Origin: Methylobacterium sp. WL1
Lineage (GTDB): Bacteria > Pseudomonadota > Alphaproteobacteria > Rhizobiales > Beijerinckiaceae
Reading direction: 5' to 3'
Assembly (NCBI RefSeq): GCF_008000895.1
Contig: NZ_CP042823.1
Location: 3,748,001 to 3,812,000 of the forward strand
Length of the DNA stretch: 64,000 nucleotides
Shown: positions 38,853 through 46,946 of the stretch, one piece after another
How the letters are laid out: the number at the start of each line of letters is the position of its first letter
Position numbering within the stretch: the first letter of the stretch is position 1
Translations under genes and position numbers: made by a program
The notes under the pieces: model-generated
Databases searched by the model: none
The model's input: the letters and a program-made list of their open reading frames with translations, nothing else
Told to the model about the DNA's origin: nothing

Positions 38853-38914
38853 GCCTAGCCGATCCTTTGGATTGCTAGGCCGATTGCGGTTCAGCTCTCC
38901 ACGATCAGCTAGGC
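38853..38914. repeat. GCCTAGC/GCTAGGC repeats between int and alpA
   Basis: GCCTAGC at 38853-38859 is inverted relative to GCTAGGC at 38874-38880, and GCTAGGC recurs at 38908-38914. All three copies lie in the short gap upstream of the AlpA-like gene. They may be binding sites for the excisionase or integrase arms, or an operator. The assignment is positional. Confidence 0.45.
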
Positions 38915-38950
38915 GCTCGTTGCGGCTAATTCGAACGTGTGGAGAGATGA

Positions 38951-39154
38951 GTGATTGAACATCTTTTAACGACAAACGAGGCCGCCAAGCGGCTCAGTGT
39001 CACGTCCAGTTACCTTGAGAAAATGCGGGTGGTCGGTGGCGGCCCCGAGTTCGTAAAGCTCGGGCGGTCCGTCCGCTATCAGCCAGTTGCGCTCGCAGCG
39101 TGGGTAGAGTCCTCAAGGCGTCGCTCAACCTCCGATCGGGGAAACGCGGCGTAA
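38951..39154 (+). CDS. AlpA/MerR-like excisionase-type DNA-binding protein
   Basis: This is a 67-residue protein with a single winged helix-turn-helix (LTTNEAAKRLSVTSSYLEKM) and GRSVRYQPVALAAWVES, the DUF/HTH_17 pattern of AlpA-type regulators and excisionases. GGAGAG precedes the GTG at 38951; the nearby ATG at 38947 is stopped after three codons. It probably controls integrase activity or excision. Its TAA stop overlaps the start of the next gene (TAATG), so the two are coupled. Confidence 0.85.
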   Translation: MIEHLLTTNEAAKRLSVTSSYLEKMRVVGGGPEFVKLGRSVRYQPVALAAWVESSRRRSTSDRGNAA

Positions 39155-40059
39155 TGGACGCTCAGCTTTATGAGGCTGGCCCCCTAAAACGGCGCCGCCG
39201 CACTGCCGCCGCTGTAGAGCAGCTTGAGCAACAGATCCTCGACGTCCTCGCCGACGATCACCCGCAGTCCGTACGGCATGTATTCTACCGCATGACCGAC
39301 CCACGCTTGCTGGAGCCCGTTGAGAAATCGGAGGATGGGTACAAGCAGGTGCAGAAGCGCATGGTAAAAATGCGCCGGGCCGGTTTGATACCTTACGCCT
39401 GGATTACTGACGCCACGCGCCGTGGATATTTCGTCGACACGTTTAGCGGGTCCGGTGATTTTCTGCGGCGTGTCGCCGGTCTGTACCGTTCCGATCTATG
39501 GCAGCAGGCCGACGCCTATTGCGAGGTTTGGACCGAAAGTCGTTCGATCGCCGGAACCATTCAGGACGACTGCGAGGAATTGGCCGTCAGCCTCTATCCT
39601 TGCGGCGGCTTTTCTTCAATCACTCTAGCTTACGAAGCGGCTGAGATGATCAATGGCCGTCGGGATGGGAAACCGGTCATCATCTTTTATGTCGGTGATT
39701 TCGACCCCGCCGGCGTGCTGATCGATGTGGCACTGGAGCGCGAGCTTCGGAGTCACCTTCTTCCGGATGTGGTGATGACCTTCAAACGGATCGGCATCAC
39801 CCTCGACCAGATCGAGACATACGACCTACCAGGCAAGCCACGGAAGGCCGGCGATCGACGCGCTCCGCATATCCTCGAAACCGTAGAAGCTGAGGCGCTG
39901 CCGGCCGGCATTCTCCGCCGGCTGCTTCGTGCAGAGGTTGAAGCGCTATTGCCCGCGAACGCTCTGCGCGTCGCTCGCGTGGCTGAAGAATCCGAACGCT
40001 CGTATCTCGTGGATCTAGCTGCTGCTGTGCAGCGATCAAAGACCGGCCGGTCGGAATAA
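39154..40059 (+). CDS. Spo11/TopoVI-A-like TOPRIM protein
   Basis: This 301-residue protein is not one I can name, but its layout resembles topoisomerase VI A/Spo11. An N-terminal winged-helix segment SVRHVFYRM (around residues 41-49) places a tyrosine like the RxxYY catalytic motif. The TOPRIM core has a glutamate in VWTESRSIAG (near 125) and the acidic pair in IFYVGDFDPAG (near 188), like the DGDPxG motif of the A subunits. No B subunit (GHKL ATPase) is nearby. It may relate to the stand-alone 'mini-A' proteins of mobile elements. Activity is inferred. Confidence 0.65.
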   Translation: MDAQLYEAGPLKRRRRTAAAVEQLEQQILDVLADDHPQSVRHVFYRMTDPRLLEPVEKSEDGYKQVQKRMVKMRRAGLIPYAWITDATRRGYFVDTFSGSGDFLRRVAGLYRSDLWQQADAYCEVWTESRSIAGTIQDDCEELAVSLYPCGGFSSITLAYEAAEMINGRRDGKPVIIFYVGDFDPAGVLIDVALERELRSHLLPDVVMTFKRIGITLDQIETYDLPGKPRKAGDRRAPHILETVEAEALPAGILRRLLRAEVEALLPANALRVARVAEESERSYLVDLAAAVQRSKTGRSE

Positions 40060-40124
40060 AACGGCCGAGGAAGCGCCGGCTAGTGCCCCTCGGCCTCACC
40101 AACAACGCCCTTCGGAGACGATCA

Positions 40125-40241
40125 ATGGCTTACCTACTTCATACGCTACGCCGCCTGTTCAGCAACCCCGAGCCGTGGCAGGCCTGCGGGCCCGTCACGT
40201 CCGCGATCCGCTTGCTTCACGCCAATCACGGTGACCGCTGA
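40125..40241 (+). CDS. 38-residue hypothetical protein
   Basis: The short frame MAYLLHTLRRLFSNPEPWQA... starts 11 bases after a GGAG site, and its TGA overlaps the ATG of the next gene. The amphipathic N-terminus (LLHTLRRLF) resembles a small membrane-associated helix. It is too short for family assignment. The support is the ribosome site and the coupling. Confidence 0.5.
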   Translation: MAYLLHTLRRLFSNPEPWQACGPVTSAIRLLHANHGDR

Positions 40242-40630
40242 TGTCGGCCTCTGGCACTATCGACTCGCGTCCCATGTCCCGGACCGCCGCCGCGAAGGCC
40301 GTTCGGGCGGCACTGGTGTGGGACAGCGGCACACCCGCGGAGGAACGTCGTCTCGGCGCTTCTGAAGCCCGATGGCTTTTGCGGTCACAGATCAACGATC
40401 GGGCGCAGCTGGCGGAGATCGTTGAGGGGCTGAGGGCCGGACCGTATTTCTTCCTAGCCGCCTTGCAGCGATCCGCGCCATTCATTGGCGGGCCCGCCGC
40501 GCGTGTCTCCCTCAACCTGTTCGAGGCGCACCTATTCGGCGCTGCCAGCGGTGGGCTGGATGGTCCCTACGCCGTCGCCTTCATGGCCGAGTTCGCCACG
40601 GCCGCGCCGTTTCTGACCGTGCTGCATTGA
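40241..40630 (+). CDS. Hypothetical protein of the element
   Basis: This 129-residue protein starts at an ATG overlapping the preceding stop. Its sequence is alanine-rich and helical, with a hydrophobic middle (GPYFFLAALQRSAPF) and a C-terminal hydrophobic stretch (AVAFMAEFATAAPFLTVL), but no clear signal peptide. I recognise no family. Position suggests an accessory role in the replication/maintenance module of the element. Confidence 0.6.
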   Translation: MSASGTIDSRPMSRTAAAKAVRAALVWDSGTPAEERRLGASEARWLLRSQINDRAQLAEIVEGLRAGPYFFLAALQRSAPFIGGPAARVSLNLFEAHLFGAASGGLDGPYAVAFMAEFATAAPFLTVLH

Positions 40631-40649
40631 TCGGCCGGGGCTCGCCGCC

Positions 40650-41489
40650 ATGTCCGATCGACAGCCGAAGCGTAAGCGCGCCAATTCCCAGGATATCACG
40701 GACCTATTCCGGATCCTCAAAAACATGTGCCGCGACGAGGACGTCAGCGACGCACACTTCCGTCTCGCGTTCCGGATCTCCCAGGGCAGGAACGATGACA
40801 CGGGCTGGGCTGAGGCCTCGCACGACCTTCTCATTGATGAGGTGCCGCGGACGCAGAAGGGCAAGATCCGCGGCTTCCGCGACGTCATGCGCGACGACTT
40901 GGGATGGGTTCGCATCCTGCCGGGCCAGCGTGGCCAAGGGACGATGTATCAATTCCGAGACGAGCGGTGCGCGGCGTTGGAGGCCGAGAGCGAGCGCAAA
41001 CGCGAAGCACGACACGCCAAATCCGCGCTCTATAGGATCGAGCGAATTACGGCCCTGAAAGCCGCCAGTTTAGGGATAAATCCTAACTCCTCATTCTCAT
41101 CTGGCTCGACGGATTTGAGGGGTAAAATTCTACCCCCTAACGGTCCGCGTATAGGGGTAGATCCGTTGCCTGTTGAGGGGCAAATATCTACCCCCGTACT
41201 ACCTCACAGTACTACCTCAACAGAGGGCTACCGGAAGCAGGATGAGACTCAGGACGCACATGCGCCCCCGACCGTGAGCGCTCGTGCCATCTCTCGCCTT
41301 CGCCCGCCGCCACCGCCGATTGAGGATGGCGACGATCTGATTGAGGTCGCTCCGGCTCAACCCGGCCCGGCAATTCGGCAGGTCATTCCTCCGCCTCCCG
41401 AGGATGACGACCGGGGCGACTACGCCAGCCCCTCAAGTACGGCGAACGATCCTGGCACGGACTACAAACGGGCTCGAGACGGCGGATAG
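40650..41489 (+). CDS. Probable replication initiator of the element
   Basis: This 279-residue protein has an N-terminal region (about 1-115) that looks like a winged-helix replication or plasmid-type domain (ITDLFRILKNMCRDEDVSD, VMRDDLGWVRILPGQ). A middle linker of low complexity spans about 140-190. The C-terminus is proline-rich and acidic (RPPPPPIEDGDDLIEV). The linker DNA contains iteron-like repeats, the arrangement of phage initiators such as lambda O, whose origin lies inside the gene. No helicase domain is present. The function is inferred from layout, not from a recognised family. Confidence 0.55.
   Translation: MSDRQPKRKRANSQDITDLFRILKNMCRDEDVSDAHFRLAFRISQGRNDDTGWAEASHDLLIDEVPRTQKGKIRGFRDVMRDDLGWVRILPGQRGQGTMYQFRDERCAALEAESERKREARHAKSALYRIERITALKAASLGINPNSSFSSGSTDLRGKILPPNGPRIGVDPLPVEGQISTPVLPHSTTSTEGYRKQDETQDAHAPPTVSARAISRLRPPPPPIEDGDDLIEVAPAQPGPAIRQVIPPPPEDDDRGDYASPSSTANDPGTDYKRARDGG
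41071..41219. repeat. Iteron-like repeats, possible replication origin
   Basis: Four copies of an A(G)GGGGTA-A/T-rich-TACCCCC pattern lie inside the initiator-like gene: 41071-41085 (TAGGGATAAATCCTA), 41118-41138 (AGGGGTA...TACCCCC inverted), 41151-41164 and 41174-41197. They are followed by two direct copies of GTACTACCTCA at 41196-41206 and 41209-41219. The A/T-rich spacers contrast with the high-GC surroundings. Clustered iterons beside a probable initiator suggest an origin. Confidence 0.6.
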
Positions 41490-41661
41490 CATGCCCCGTA
41501 CATGACCAGAACAGCCCCGTGGCGGCGTTGGCGGGCTCGGCAGTAGCGGATCCCCAGCGACCAAGCTCTCCGCGGCCGTTTTGGACCCTTCTGAGAAACA
41601 ATCCGCAAGCGCGCCTCGCGGGCGGGTAATTCGCCTGATCAACTCGAACGGATATCCCTGA

Positions 41662-42630
41662 ATGACCGCCGGCTTGGACACCTTCGCGAAGGTCCGCGCG
41701 CTTCACGACCGTACGGATAACCCGGGCGAGAAGGCATCGGCCGCCGCGCGGATGAAAGCCATCGCCAAGAAGGCCGGCCTGACCGTCGAGCAAGCGCTGT
41801 CCAAGTTGGACACTCCAAAGCCGGTGACGGACGCTCAGTCGATGGTCGACGCCTTCGCCGAATTCATGAACCGACCTGAAGCGGTGACCGAACGGAACGA
41901 GCGCGAAGCCCGTCGGCGTGTCGAGGCATCTGACATCCTGGCACGGTACGGATCCGAGGACGCGGTATTCACGGATACGCCGTTGGAGGCCGCTCTTCGC
42001 GCAGCATTCGAGTCGCTCCTGGGGCAGGGAGACAGATCGGAAATCGGGTCCAGCCTCGACGGTTGGGGCACCCACGCCTCGCGCGCTACAATGCCCCTCA
42101 GCGTGCGGCATGCGGCTTCGCAAGCTTGGCCCATGCCCGAGACCGTCGCGTCGGCCTGGGCTGAGTATGAGGCAGCCGACCGCCTCACCCATGAGCGCTA
42201 CGTCGTCGACGACTATTTCAACCCGTACCTTTTCACCGAGGCCCGCCAGCAGCTCGTTGCGGAGATCCTGAATACACTGCCGGCCCGGTCCCTCAACGAC
42301 ATGCGAGCCCGCGGGGCATGGCTCGGCCATTGGGCAGATGGAGAGTTAGAGCAGAGCCGGGACGATCAACGCGCCGTCGTGGCCGCTCTCCGCGCCGACA
42401 TCGAGCGCATGGGCCAGCGCCTCCGGGAGCAGGACGCAACCACCTTCGGTAATTCAGAGCCCAAACCTGCAAGCCCTGTCCAAACTGGACAGCCGGCCCG
42501 TCCAACTCGTGCTGATCGGCATGCAGCTATCCGGACGCTTGTCGCCGAAGGCCACGGCGACCGTGAGATAGCCCGTCGCCTCGGGATCTCCCCAACGACA
42601 GTCGGGACCGTCCGGCGAGGGATGGTGTAG
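41662..42630 (+). CDS. DUF2786-like protein with C-terminal helix-turn-helix
   Basis: This 322-residue protein begins with KVRALHDRTDNPGEKASAAARMKAIAKKAGL, a DUF2786-like motif common in phage and plasmid proteins. The central part is helical and unrecognised. The last about 45 residues (HAAIRTLVAEGHGDREIARRLGISPTTVGTVRRG) form a resolvase/LuxR-like helix-turn-helix. It probably binds DNA. In the element it could regulate transcription or partition. The start at 41662 is preceded by a weak GATATCCCTGA region. Confidence 0.65.
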   Translation: MTAGLDTFAKVRALHDRTDNPGEKASAAARMKAIAKKAGLTVEQALSKLDTPKPVTDAQSMVDAFAEFMNRPEAVTERNEREARRRVEASDILARYGSEDAVFTDTPLEAALRAAFESLLGQGDRSEIGSSLDGWGTHASRATMPLSVRHAASQAWPMPETVASAWAEYEAADRLTHERYVVDDYFNPYLFTEARQQLVAEILNTLPARSLNDMRARGAWLGHWADGELEQSRDDQRAVVAALRADIERMGQRLREQDATTFGNSEPKPASPVQTGQPARPTRADRHAAIRTLVAEGHGDREIARRLGISPTTVGTVRRGMV

Positions 42631-42838
42631 CGGGGCCGTCGCGATCGACCCGGCAGAGGATCAGCCTGGCCTATCCTCCGACAATCAGAGGGGGAATTAC
42701 ACAGCGCATAATCTGGTCGCCCCGGGATTACCAAAGCAAAGTCCCGACGCCGCGCGAGTCCATAACGGGAACACGTGACGAACTGTTGACAGTTACATGG
42801 TAGAATGCTGCACGTGTAGCGTAGTGGGAGGCCGCGTC

Positions 42839-43009
42839 ATGGCCCTGGACCTGTTCGTCTCCGGCGTCCTGATCGGGAGAGTTGTCCGCTGTTGGTCAGG
42901 CTGCTTCGCCTACAGCCCAAGCGGCGCTCCCCTGGGCGAGTACGCCGACCTCGATGCGGCCGCCGCGGCGGCCGCAACTCGCGTCGCCCTGGAGCCCGTC
43001 GCGGCATGA
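42839..43009 (+). CDS. 56-residue hypothetical protein
   Basis: The small frame MALDLFVSGVLIGRVVRCWS... follows a good GGGAGG site seven bases upstream, and its TGA overlaps the ATG of the next gene. The pattern FAYSPSGAPLGEYADLDAAAAAA looks like a small beta-hairpin followed by an alanine-rich helix, a common form of small phage proteins of unknown role. Confidence 0.6.
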   Translation: MALDLFVSGVLIGRVVRCWSGCFAYSPSGAPLGEYADLDAAAAAAATRVALEPVAA

Positions 43010-43251
43010 CCAGGAACGACACCAACACCGAGCTGCTGATCCGCCTCATCCAGCGCGTGCCAATGCTGGCAATCGATGTGAAGGCTGCCGAGGCTGAAGG
43101 CGACCTCCCTGCCACCGCCTACCAGAGAGCCGTCACAGAGTGTCAGCGAGAGGCAACAGCGCCCGTCGCAAAGATCCGGGAGGTAGCCCACCCCGAGACC
43201 GTCGTGTCGCTCCTGACGCCTACGCGCGGGCCGCTGCAGCCGCCGACATGA
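43006..43251 (+). CDS. 81-residue hypothetical protein
   Basis: This frame is coupled by ATGA to the preceding small gene. The sequence MTRNDTNTELLIRLIQRVPM... is helical and charged, with AEAEGDLPATAYQRAVTECQ in the centre and a proline-containing tail. No family is recognised. It may be part of a two-gene accessory unit. Confidence 0.5.
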   Translation: MTRNDTNTELLIRLIQRVPMLAIDVKAAEAEGDLPATAYQRAVTECQREATAPVAKIREVAHPETVVSLLTPTRGPLQPPT

Positions 43252-43413
43252 TGCGGACCACGCTGGAGCCCGTGTCAGCTTGATCGCCCGCTCTGATTAC
43301 CAAGGGAGGGGGGAGGCAAAAGTCCGGGCCGCGAGGGCTTCTGACCGCACTGGGTCGCATTCGCAGATTTAATTTCCTCAAGGCCGATTTCGCAATTCAA
43401 GTTGGAGGCAAAA

Positions 43414-43788
43414 ATGGCCGGTCAGCACGGCGGAAGACGCCCTGGCGCAGGGCGGAAATCGGGGCCTGTAATTGGTCCAGATTCGATCATTGCTCTGGTC
43501 GACGTGCTCAGCCGGCTGCCTTGCGGAGAAGCGGGCCGGCGAAGGCGGTGTGCGACGGCGCTTGCGGCATACGGGGCCAGCAATGAGGAGATCGCCGCGG
43601 CCCTGGCGATCGAGTCCGCCGACTTGGCGGAACTCGTCGGCGCTGACATCGATATTGGCCGCATCGTCCTGCGAGCGAATATCCGGCACGAAATTATGCG
43701 CGCCGGGCTCGGCCAGGGCCGGACCTTTTCCGTGGCAGCGGCCAAAACGGCGTTGCGCTGGCTCGCACCGCCGGAAGCAAGGCGCTGA
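43414..43788 (+). CDS. Terminase small subunit-like DNA-binding protein
   Basis: This 124-residue protein starts MAGQHGGRRPGAGRKSGP, the basic N-terminal arm typical of phage small terminase and related proteins. It is followed by a helix-turn-helix-like stretch (AAYGASNEEIAAALAIESADLAEL). The tail includes TFSVAAAKTALRWLAPPEA. GGAGGC precedes the ATG at 43414; an ATG 12 bases upstream is possible. No large terminase, portal or capsid gene follows, so if it is a terminase part the element may depend on a helper phage. Confidence 0.6.
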   Translation: MAGQHGGRRPGAGRKSGPVIGPDSIIALVDVLSRLPCGEAGRRRRCATALAAYGASNEEIAAALAIESADLAELVGADIDIGRIVLRANIRHEIMRAGLGQGRTFSVAAAKTALRWLAPPEARR

Positions 43789-43790
43789 CG

Positions 43791-44006
43791 ATGCGCCCGT
43801 TCGACGTGCTGCGGATGACGAAGGGCGACTGCAAGCTAGCACTCCGGCAAGCCGCGCAACGCCAGCTTGTCGCCTTCGCTCTTCTGGAGGCGAACCCGCG
43901 CCTCCCCGACCGTGATACCGCCGCGGCGGGGATCCCCGCAGCATGCTTTGGCAGACTACCCTGCGCCGGCTTGTCGAGTTCGCCCGCCGCGAGCGTGCCG
44001 ACCTGA
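43791..44006 (+). CDS. Doubtful 71-residue frame after terminase-like gene
   Basis: This short frame (MRPFDVLRMTKGDCKLALRQ...) starts two bases after the terminase-like gene. Its first about 40 residues look protein-like, while the end (CAGLSSSPAASVPT) looks like random coding. It may be a truncated gene broken at the edge of the element. Confidence 0.3.
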   Translation: MRPFDVLRMTKGDCKLALRQAAQRQLVAFALLEANPRLPDRDTAAAGIPAACFGRLPCAGLSSSPAASVPT

Positions 44007-44410
44007 TTGGTAAAGCCGTCCTCCTCGCCCAAGCCTCACCATCGTAGGGTCTACCGCGACCATACTCGGCGTTTCGGAAGGTCTGCTTGGCGGAGGTTTA
44101 ATCGCCTCCGGATGACCGAAGGTGGCCGAAAGCTGCCGGTCCGCTTCGGAGACGTTCCGCCGGATAAGCGGCCCTCCACCGACCCAAACTCACCGTACAC
44201 ATCCGCTGGCCCACTTCTTTCTAAGCGGACGTTCATCGTCGGATTGAGCAGGTGGCAACACCCTTTCGGAACAGCTGGATCGTGCCGCTGCCGTTGTGTC
44301 GTAATAGACACATCCACAGGCACAAACAGCTCACCTACGTCGCGCCCCCAAGCGTGGGTTTCTACTCCGTTGACTTGTCGTCTCAAAAAGTGCCGGTGGA
44401 GCTGTCAAGG
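44007..44410. other. Intergenic region before the B12 riboswitch
   Basis: About 400 bases of lower-GC sequence contain no frame I can support. It may include the worn end of the integrative element. A TTGACT at 44370-44375 could be the -35 box of the B12-regulated operon, but no convincing -10 box is seen at the right spacing. I see no copy of the tRNA-Val att sequence here. Confidence 0.4.
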
Positions 44411-44582
44411 TTCTCACGGTCCCGTGATCGTGAGCTAAGAGGGAATTCGGTGAAGCCTGCAAGGGCGAGACCGGAGCTGCCCCCGCAACTGTGAGCGGTG
44501 AGCCGCTGCCGAACATGACCACTGGCATCTAGTGCTGGGAAGGTCAGGCAGAGGTGACGACCCGTGAGCCAGGAGACCTGCC
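44411..44582 (+). promoter_or_regulatory. Cobalamin (AdoCbl) riboswitch
   Basis: The conserved blocks appear in order: GGGAA with a following GGTG (44441-44453), CCGGAGCTGCCCCCGCAACTG (44471-44491), the CCACTGGCATC core (from 44519), GGGAAGG (from 44537) and the B12 box with GACGACCCGTGAGCCAGGAG and ACCTGCC (44556-44582). This RNA binds coenzyme B12 and normally switches expression off. It lies 128 bases upstream of a TonB receptor and must control the import operon that follows. Confidence 0.95.
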
Positions 44583-44710
44583 TTGGCGGTTGTTTTGGTC
44601 TCGCGGGCGGGGTGTCCGGTGGGTCGCCGTTCGACGCGGGTCCATCAGACCTTCATCGCGCACGCGCGCTCCATCGACATGCGGCCCCGGCAAGCGGTGG
44701 GGCTCGCCCG

Positions 44711-46912
44711 ATGGTCTTCGTTCTCCAGTTTCCTCGTCGGCGACATCGCCGCCTCTCGCGCCTCCTTCGTGGGAGTACGATCCTCGCGGCAGGCCTTCTG
44801 ACATCCGAGGTGCAAGCCAAGGACGCGGCGGTCGCCCTGGACACGCTCTCGGTCGAGGCGAACGCGGGCGGACCCGCCCGCCCGGACGTCCTCGGTCGCT
44901 CCGTCGATGCGATCAGCCTGATCGGACCAACACCGGGCTTCCGCTCCGACCGTGCGGTATCGAGCACCAAGACCAATACGCGCCAGCTCGACGTCCCGCA
45001 GGTGGTCACGGTCGTGCCGCGCGAGCTCATCACCGACATCAACGCCACCCGCGTCGACCGCGCCTTCGACTACGTGCCGGGGCTGACCCAAACGAACAAC
45101 TTCGGTGGCCTCGGCACATTCGCGTACGCCATCCGCGGCGTGACCACGGCCGAGGTCTACCGCAACGGCCTCGCGGCGAACCGCGGCGGCCCGCCCCCGC
45201 TCATCGACACCCAGAACATCGAGCGGATCGAGGTACTCAAGGGGGCGGGCGGCGCCCTGTTCGGTCGCAGCGACCCCGGTGGCCTCGTCAACATCATCAC
45301 CAAGCAGCCCACCGCCACCCGCTTCGTCGAGATGGGCGGGCTCTGGGGCTCGTTCGAGCAGTTCCGCGGCACCGTCGATGCCGGCGGTGCCCTGAACGAC
45401 GAGAAGACGCTGCTCTACCGCTTCAACCTCGCGGGCGGGAGCCAGAACAGCTACCGCGATTTCGTCGGCGACGATCGGCTATTCATCGCGCCCGTCCTCA
45501 GTTGGCAGGTCACGCCGGACACCAAGCTGACGGTCGAGGCCTCGGTCACCCGCAACAACGTCATCGTCGACCGCGGCGTGGTCGCGGTGAACAAGCAGCT
45601 CGGGTTCGTGCCGATCTCCCGCTTCCTCGGCGAGCCCGGACAGGCCACCCGCCAGACCGATGAGGTTCTGCAGGTTCGGCTCGACCACCGCTTCGACGCG
45701 GACTGGCAGATGCGGCTCGCGGCGCAGTTCAACACCGGCACCCTCAATGGCGAGAGCGCTGAGGGTCGCGGCCTCCAGGCCAACAACCGTACCGTCATCC
45801 GCGACCGCAATTTTCGCGACTACAGCTACGACTCGGCCATCAGCCAAGCCGAGATCGTCGGCCGGTTCAGGACCGGCGACGTCGGCCATACCCTGCTCCT
45901 CGGCTTCGACCGCGAGGACTTCGACAATCGGCAGCTCTACCTGCGATCGAACTTCAACACGTTCCCCTACGCGTTAGACATCTACAGCCCTCGCTACGGT
46001 CAGCCCCTTCCGCCGCTCACGCGCGCCTCCAACACCCTGGAAAGCGTGACGGACACCGGCTTCTACGCCCAGGACCTGGTCGATCTCGCCCCGCAATGGA
46101 AGGCGCTCGCCGGCGTGCGCTTCGACCTGTTCGAGCGATCCTTCAAGCAGCGCGTCGGGAACACGAGCGGCGAGCAGACCCGGGCCGCCGCCTCGCCGCG
46201 GGCGGGCCTCGTCTATCAGCCCCTTCCCGAGCTCGCCCTCTACGCCAACGTCAGCACCAGCTTCCGTCCCAACATCGGCACCGACGCGAGCCTCGGGGCC
46301 CAGTCGCGGCCGTTCGAGCCGGAGACGGGCCTCGGCTACGAGGCCGGGGTCAAGGTCGAGCTCTACGGCGGCGCCTTGCTGCTGACCGGCGCGGCCTTCC
46401 GCATCGACCGCCAGAACGTCCTCACCGCCGATCCCAACAACAGCGGCTTCCAGATCGCGGCCGGGGGCGTGCGCAGTCAGGGCTTCGAGTTCTCCGCTGC
46501 GGGCCAGCTCACGCCGGAGCTTCGCATCATCGGCGGATACGCCTTCACGGACGCGTTCATCACCAAGGACAATGTGCTCCCGCTCGGCGCCCCGCTGCTC
46601 AACATCCCCGAGCACAGCGGCACCATGCTGGCGGTCTACGAGGTCCAGGCCGGCCCCCTTCGCGGGCTCGGCATCGGCGGCGGCGTACGCGCGGCTGGGG
46701 AGCGGGCTGGCGACGCATCCAACTCCGGCTTTAAGCTGCCGACCTACGTCGCCGCCGACGCGCTCGCCTACTACAAGTTCGAGAACTTCCGCTTCGGCAT
46801 CAACGTGGAGAACGTTTTTGACACCGCCTACTACGTCGGCTCCGTCAGCCAGTTCCGCGTCGATACTGGTTCGCCCCGTCGGATCACGGGTTCACTGCTG
46901 GCACGGTTCTGA
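44711..46912 (+). CDS. TonB-dependent receptor, siderophore class, B12-regulated
   Basis: This outer-membrane receptor has 733 residues. The N-terminus MVFVLQFPRRRHRRL and the hydrophobic STILAAGLLTSEVQA form a signal peptide. The plug region TKTNTRQLDVPQVVTVVP with ALDYVPGLTQ-type sequence and RIEVLKGAGGALFGR is typical of FhuA/FpvA-class siderophore receptors, not of BtuB. It ends GSLLARF. The ATG at 44711 gives a proper signal peptide; longer frames overlap the riboswitch. Control by coenzyme B12 and the following ABC genes suggest uptake of a corrinoid or a cobalt chelate. Confidence 0.92.
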   Translation: MVFVLQFPRRRHRRLSRLLRGSTILAAGLLTSEVQAKDAAVALDTLSVEANAGGPARPDVLGRSVDAISLIGPTPGFRSDRAVSSTKTNTRQLDVPQVVTVVPRELITDINATRVDRAFDYVPGLTQTNNFGGLGTFAYAIRGVTTAEVYRNGLAANRGGPPPLIDTQNIERIEVLKGAGGALFGRSDPGGLVNIITKQPTATRFVEMGGLWGSFEQFRGTVDAGGALNDEKTLLYRFNLAGGSQNSYRDFVGDDRLFIAPVLSWQVTPDTKLTVEASVTRNNVIVDRGVVAVNKQLGFVPISRFLGEPGQATRQTDEVLQVRLDHRFDADWQMRLAAQFNTGTLNGESAEGRGLQANNRTVIRDRNFRDYSYDSAISQAEIVGRFRTGDVGHTLLLGFDREDFDNRQLYLRSNFNTFPYALDIYSPRYGQPLPPLTRASNTLESVTDTGFYAQDLVDLAPQWKALAGVRFDLFERSFKQRVGNTSGEQTRAAASPRAGLVYQPLPELALYANVSTSFRPNIGTDASLGAQSRPFEPETGLGYEAGVKVELYGGALLLTGAAFRIDRQNVLTADPNNSGFQIAAGGVRSQGFEFSAAGQLTPELRIIGGYAFTDAFITKDNVLPLGAPLLNIPEHSGTMLAVYEVQAGPLRGLGIGGGVRAAGERAGDASNSGFKLPTYVAADALAYYKFENFRFGINVENVFDTAYYVGSVSQFRVDTGSPRRITGSLLARF

Positions 46913-46946
46913 CGAACGCGTGCCGCCGGCGGGAACGCAAATCACC

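Larger units (their letters stand above)
37239..44006. mobile_element. Integrative element (tRNA-Val site), near end
   Basis: The block starts at the tRNA-Val fragment and contains a P4-type integrase, an AlpA-like excisionase, a Spo11/TopoVI-A-like protein, a probable replication initiator with internal iterons, a DUF2786-like protein, several very small genes and a terminase-small-like protein. Gene spacing, overlapping starts and lower GC in several genes differ from the flanks. The right boundary given is only where element-like genes stop. The B12-regulated operon beyond may be cargo. It could be a phage satellite or a replicating integrative element. Confidence 0.7.

Noticed and set aside
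41071..41219. CRISPR array
   Set aside because: Repeats are short, imperfect, unevenly spaced and inside a coding frame. No cas genes are present. No CRISPR was seen elsewhere.
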